The translations under genes were made by a program, and so were the position numbers. Below are positions 4,804 to 5,221 of a stretch of 5,221 bases of DNA, piece by piece. Every line of letters begins with the position of its first letter. The stretch's first letter is position 1. The notes beneath the pieces were generated by a model, which was not told the origin of the DNA, did not search any database, and worked only from the letters and a program-made list of their open reading frames with translations. This DNA is from Candidatus Omnitrophota bacterium (lineage in GTDB: Bacteria > Omnitrophota > Gorgyraeia > JAFGHF01). The stretch covers positions 1 through 5,221 of the forward strand of contig JAMXCY010000084.1 of the NCBI GenBank assembly GCA_024543015.1, given 5' to 3'.

Positions 4804-5221
4804 AGCCTAATCCTGAGTTAGCCAGATTTTCCTGGGCCATATACGATCTAGCCAACACCATCTTTTCCATGAACATCGTTTCTCTCTATTTTGTGCTCTG
4901 GCTTACCGTAGATAAGGGCTGTCCGGAATTATATTATAGTTTAGCGATTAGCGGCTCCGTATTTTTTGCGGCTCTTCTCATGCCTATAGTCGGAGAAATC
5001 TCCGACAGAACAAAAAGAAGAATGCCTTTCTTGATCGGTTTTACGCTGGGTTGTGTGTTTCTTACGGCAATGCTCGGATTGGTTAAAGGTGTTTTTCCCG
5101 CTTTGCTTTTCTTTGCCGCCGCCAATTTTTGTTACCAATTAGCCGGAGTAATTTATAACTCTCTTCTTTCCCAGGTCAGCACAGCCGAAGGGTTAGGCCG
5201 CACCTCCGGGCTGGGGGTAAG
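4800..5221 (+). CDS. UMF1/Atg22-like MFS transporter, N-terminal part (cut by window edge)
   Basis: Only the first 140 codons are present; the frame is open to the right edge. The start is GTG at 4800: an in-frame TAA lies two codons before it (4794-4796), and the next ATG (4869, residue 24) would lose part of the first membrane helix. Residues 11-23 read SWAIYDLANTIFS, the hallmark first helix of the UMF1/Atg22-like branch of the major facilitator superfamily. Predicted helices are about 12-36, 45-66, 76-96 and 98-122. MFS motif A lies between helices 2 and 3 as G65-x3-D69-R70-x2-R73-R74. The family's YNSLLSQVS...GRTSGLG segment follows at 119-139. It should be an inner-membrane permease; the substrate is unknown. 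There is no good SD before the GTG, and the 4-nt GTGA overlap with the previous stop suggests coupled translation. Minus-strand reading frames here are shadows. Confidence 0.88.
   Translation, partial: MKPNPELARFSWAIYDLANTIFSMNIVSLYFVLWLTVDKGCPELYYSLAISGSVFFAALLMPIVGEISDRTKRRMPFLIGFTLGCVFLTAMLGLVKGVFPALLFFAAANFCYQLAGVIYNSLLSQVSTAEGLGRTSGLGV

Noticed and set aside
4934..5138. Two overlapping minus-strand frames of 63 and 65 residues
   Set aside because: They lie opposite the UMF1-type transporter, whose helices and motif A are clear on the + strand. Their Lys-rich make-up comes from the complement of Phe/Leu codons.
4869..5221. ATG at 4869 as the transporter start
   Set aside because: It would remove residues 1-23, including the conserved SWAIYDLANTIFS helix motif. 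GTG at 4800, overlapping the previous stop, keeps it.

Overview
The window reads as ordinary chromosomal DNA from a diderm (Gram-negative-type) bacterium with moderate GC. Three things show an outer membrane: an exported beta-barrel porin with a C-terminal Phe, an LpxL/HtrB-type lipid acyltransferase, and a lipoprotein with a clear lipobox. The mix of an alginate-export-like porin, an M48 protease, a small four-cysteine protein, a free-standing EF-Tu domain-2-like protein and a UMF1-type MFS transporter recalls uncultured candidate phyla such as Omnitrophota. That placement is an impression from sequence style and has not been tested.

Layout, all genes on the + strand. Positions 1-190 are a non-coding leader with an extended -10 promoter candidate, a long two-part inverted repeat, two smaller hairpins and a strong Shine-Dalgarno (SD) site. 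A 499-residue outer-membrane beta-barrel gene follows (191-1690) and ends in a textbook intrinsic terminator (1708-1740). A second, very convincing promoter (TTGCAA, 17 bp, extended -10 TAAAAT; 1764-1792) then starts a tightly packed operon of at least six genes. These are the LpxL/HtrB-like acyltransferase (1807-2745), a YajG-like lipoprotein (2735-3382), an M48 metalloprotease (3379-4206), a 63-residue CxxC/CxxC protein (4221-4412), an EF-Tu domain-2-like protein with a very basic N-terminal tail (4441-4803), and the first 140 codons of a UMF1/Atg22-like MFS transporter (GTG start at 4800, running off the right edge). Three junctions overlap by 4-11 nt, and no internal terminator is visible.

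How the genes may work together: the first three genes of the operon look like an envelope-biogenesis set, with lipid A or lipid acylation at the inner membrane, an outer-membrane lipoprotein, and a periplasmic protease of the LoiP/YcaL/BepA superfamily. The next two are small proteins with probable metal-binding and nucleic-acid or ribosome-binding character, followed by the transporter. No functional link between the envelope genes and the last three can be shown from sequence alone.

I found no mobile element, CRISPR array, RNA gene or clearly new multi-gene system. The points most worth a second look are the acyltransferase with Thr where the catalytic acid of HX4(D/E) should be, its nearly leaderless promoter-start arrangement, the EF-Tu-domain-2 protein with 18 basic and no acidic residues in a 35-residue tail, the SD in a hairpin loop before that gene, and the repeat-rich porin leader.
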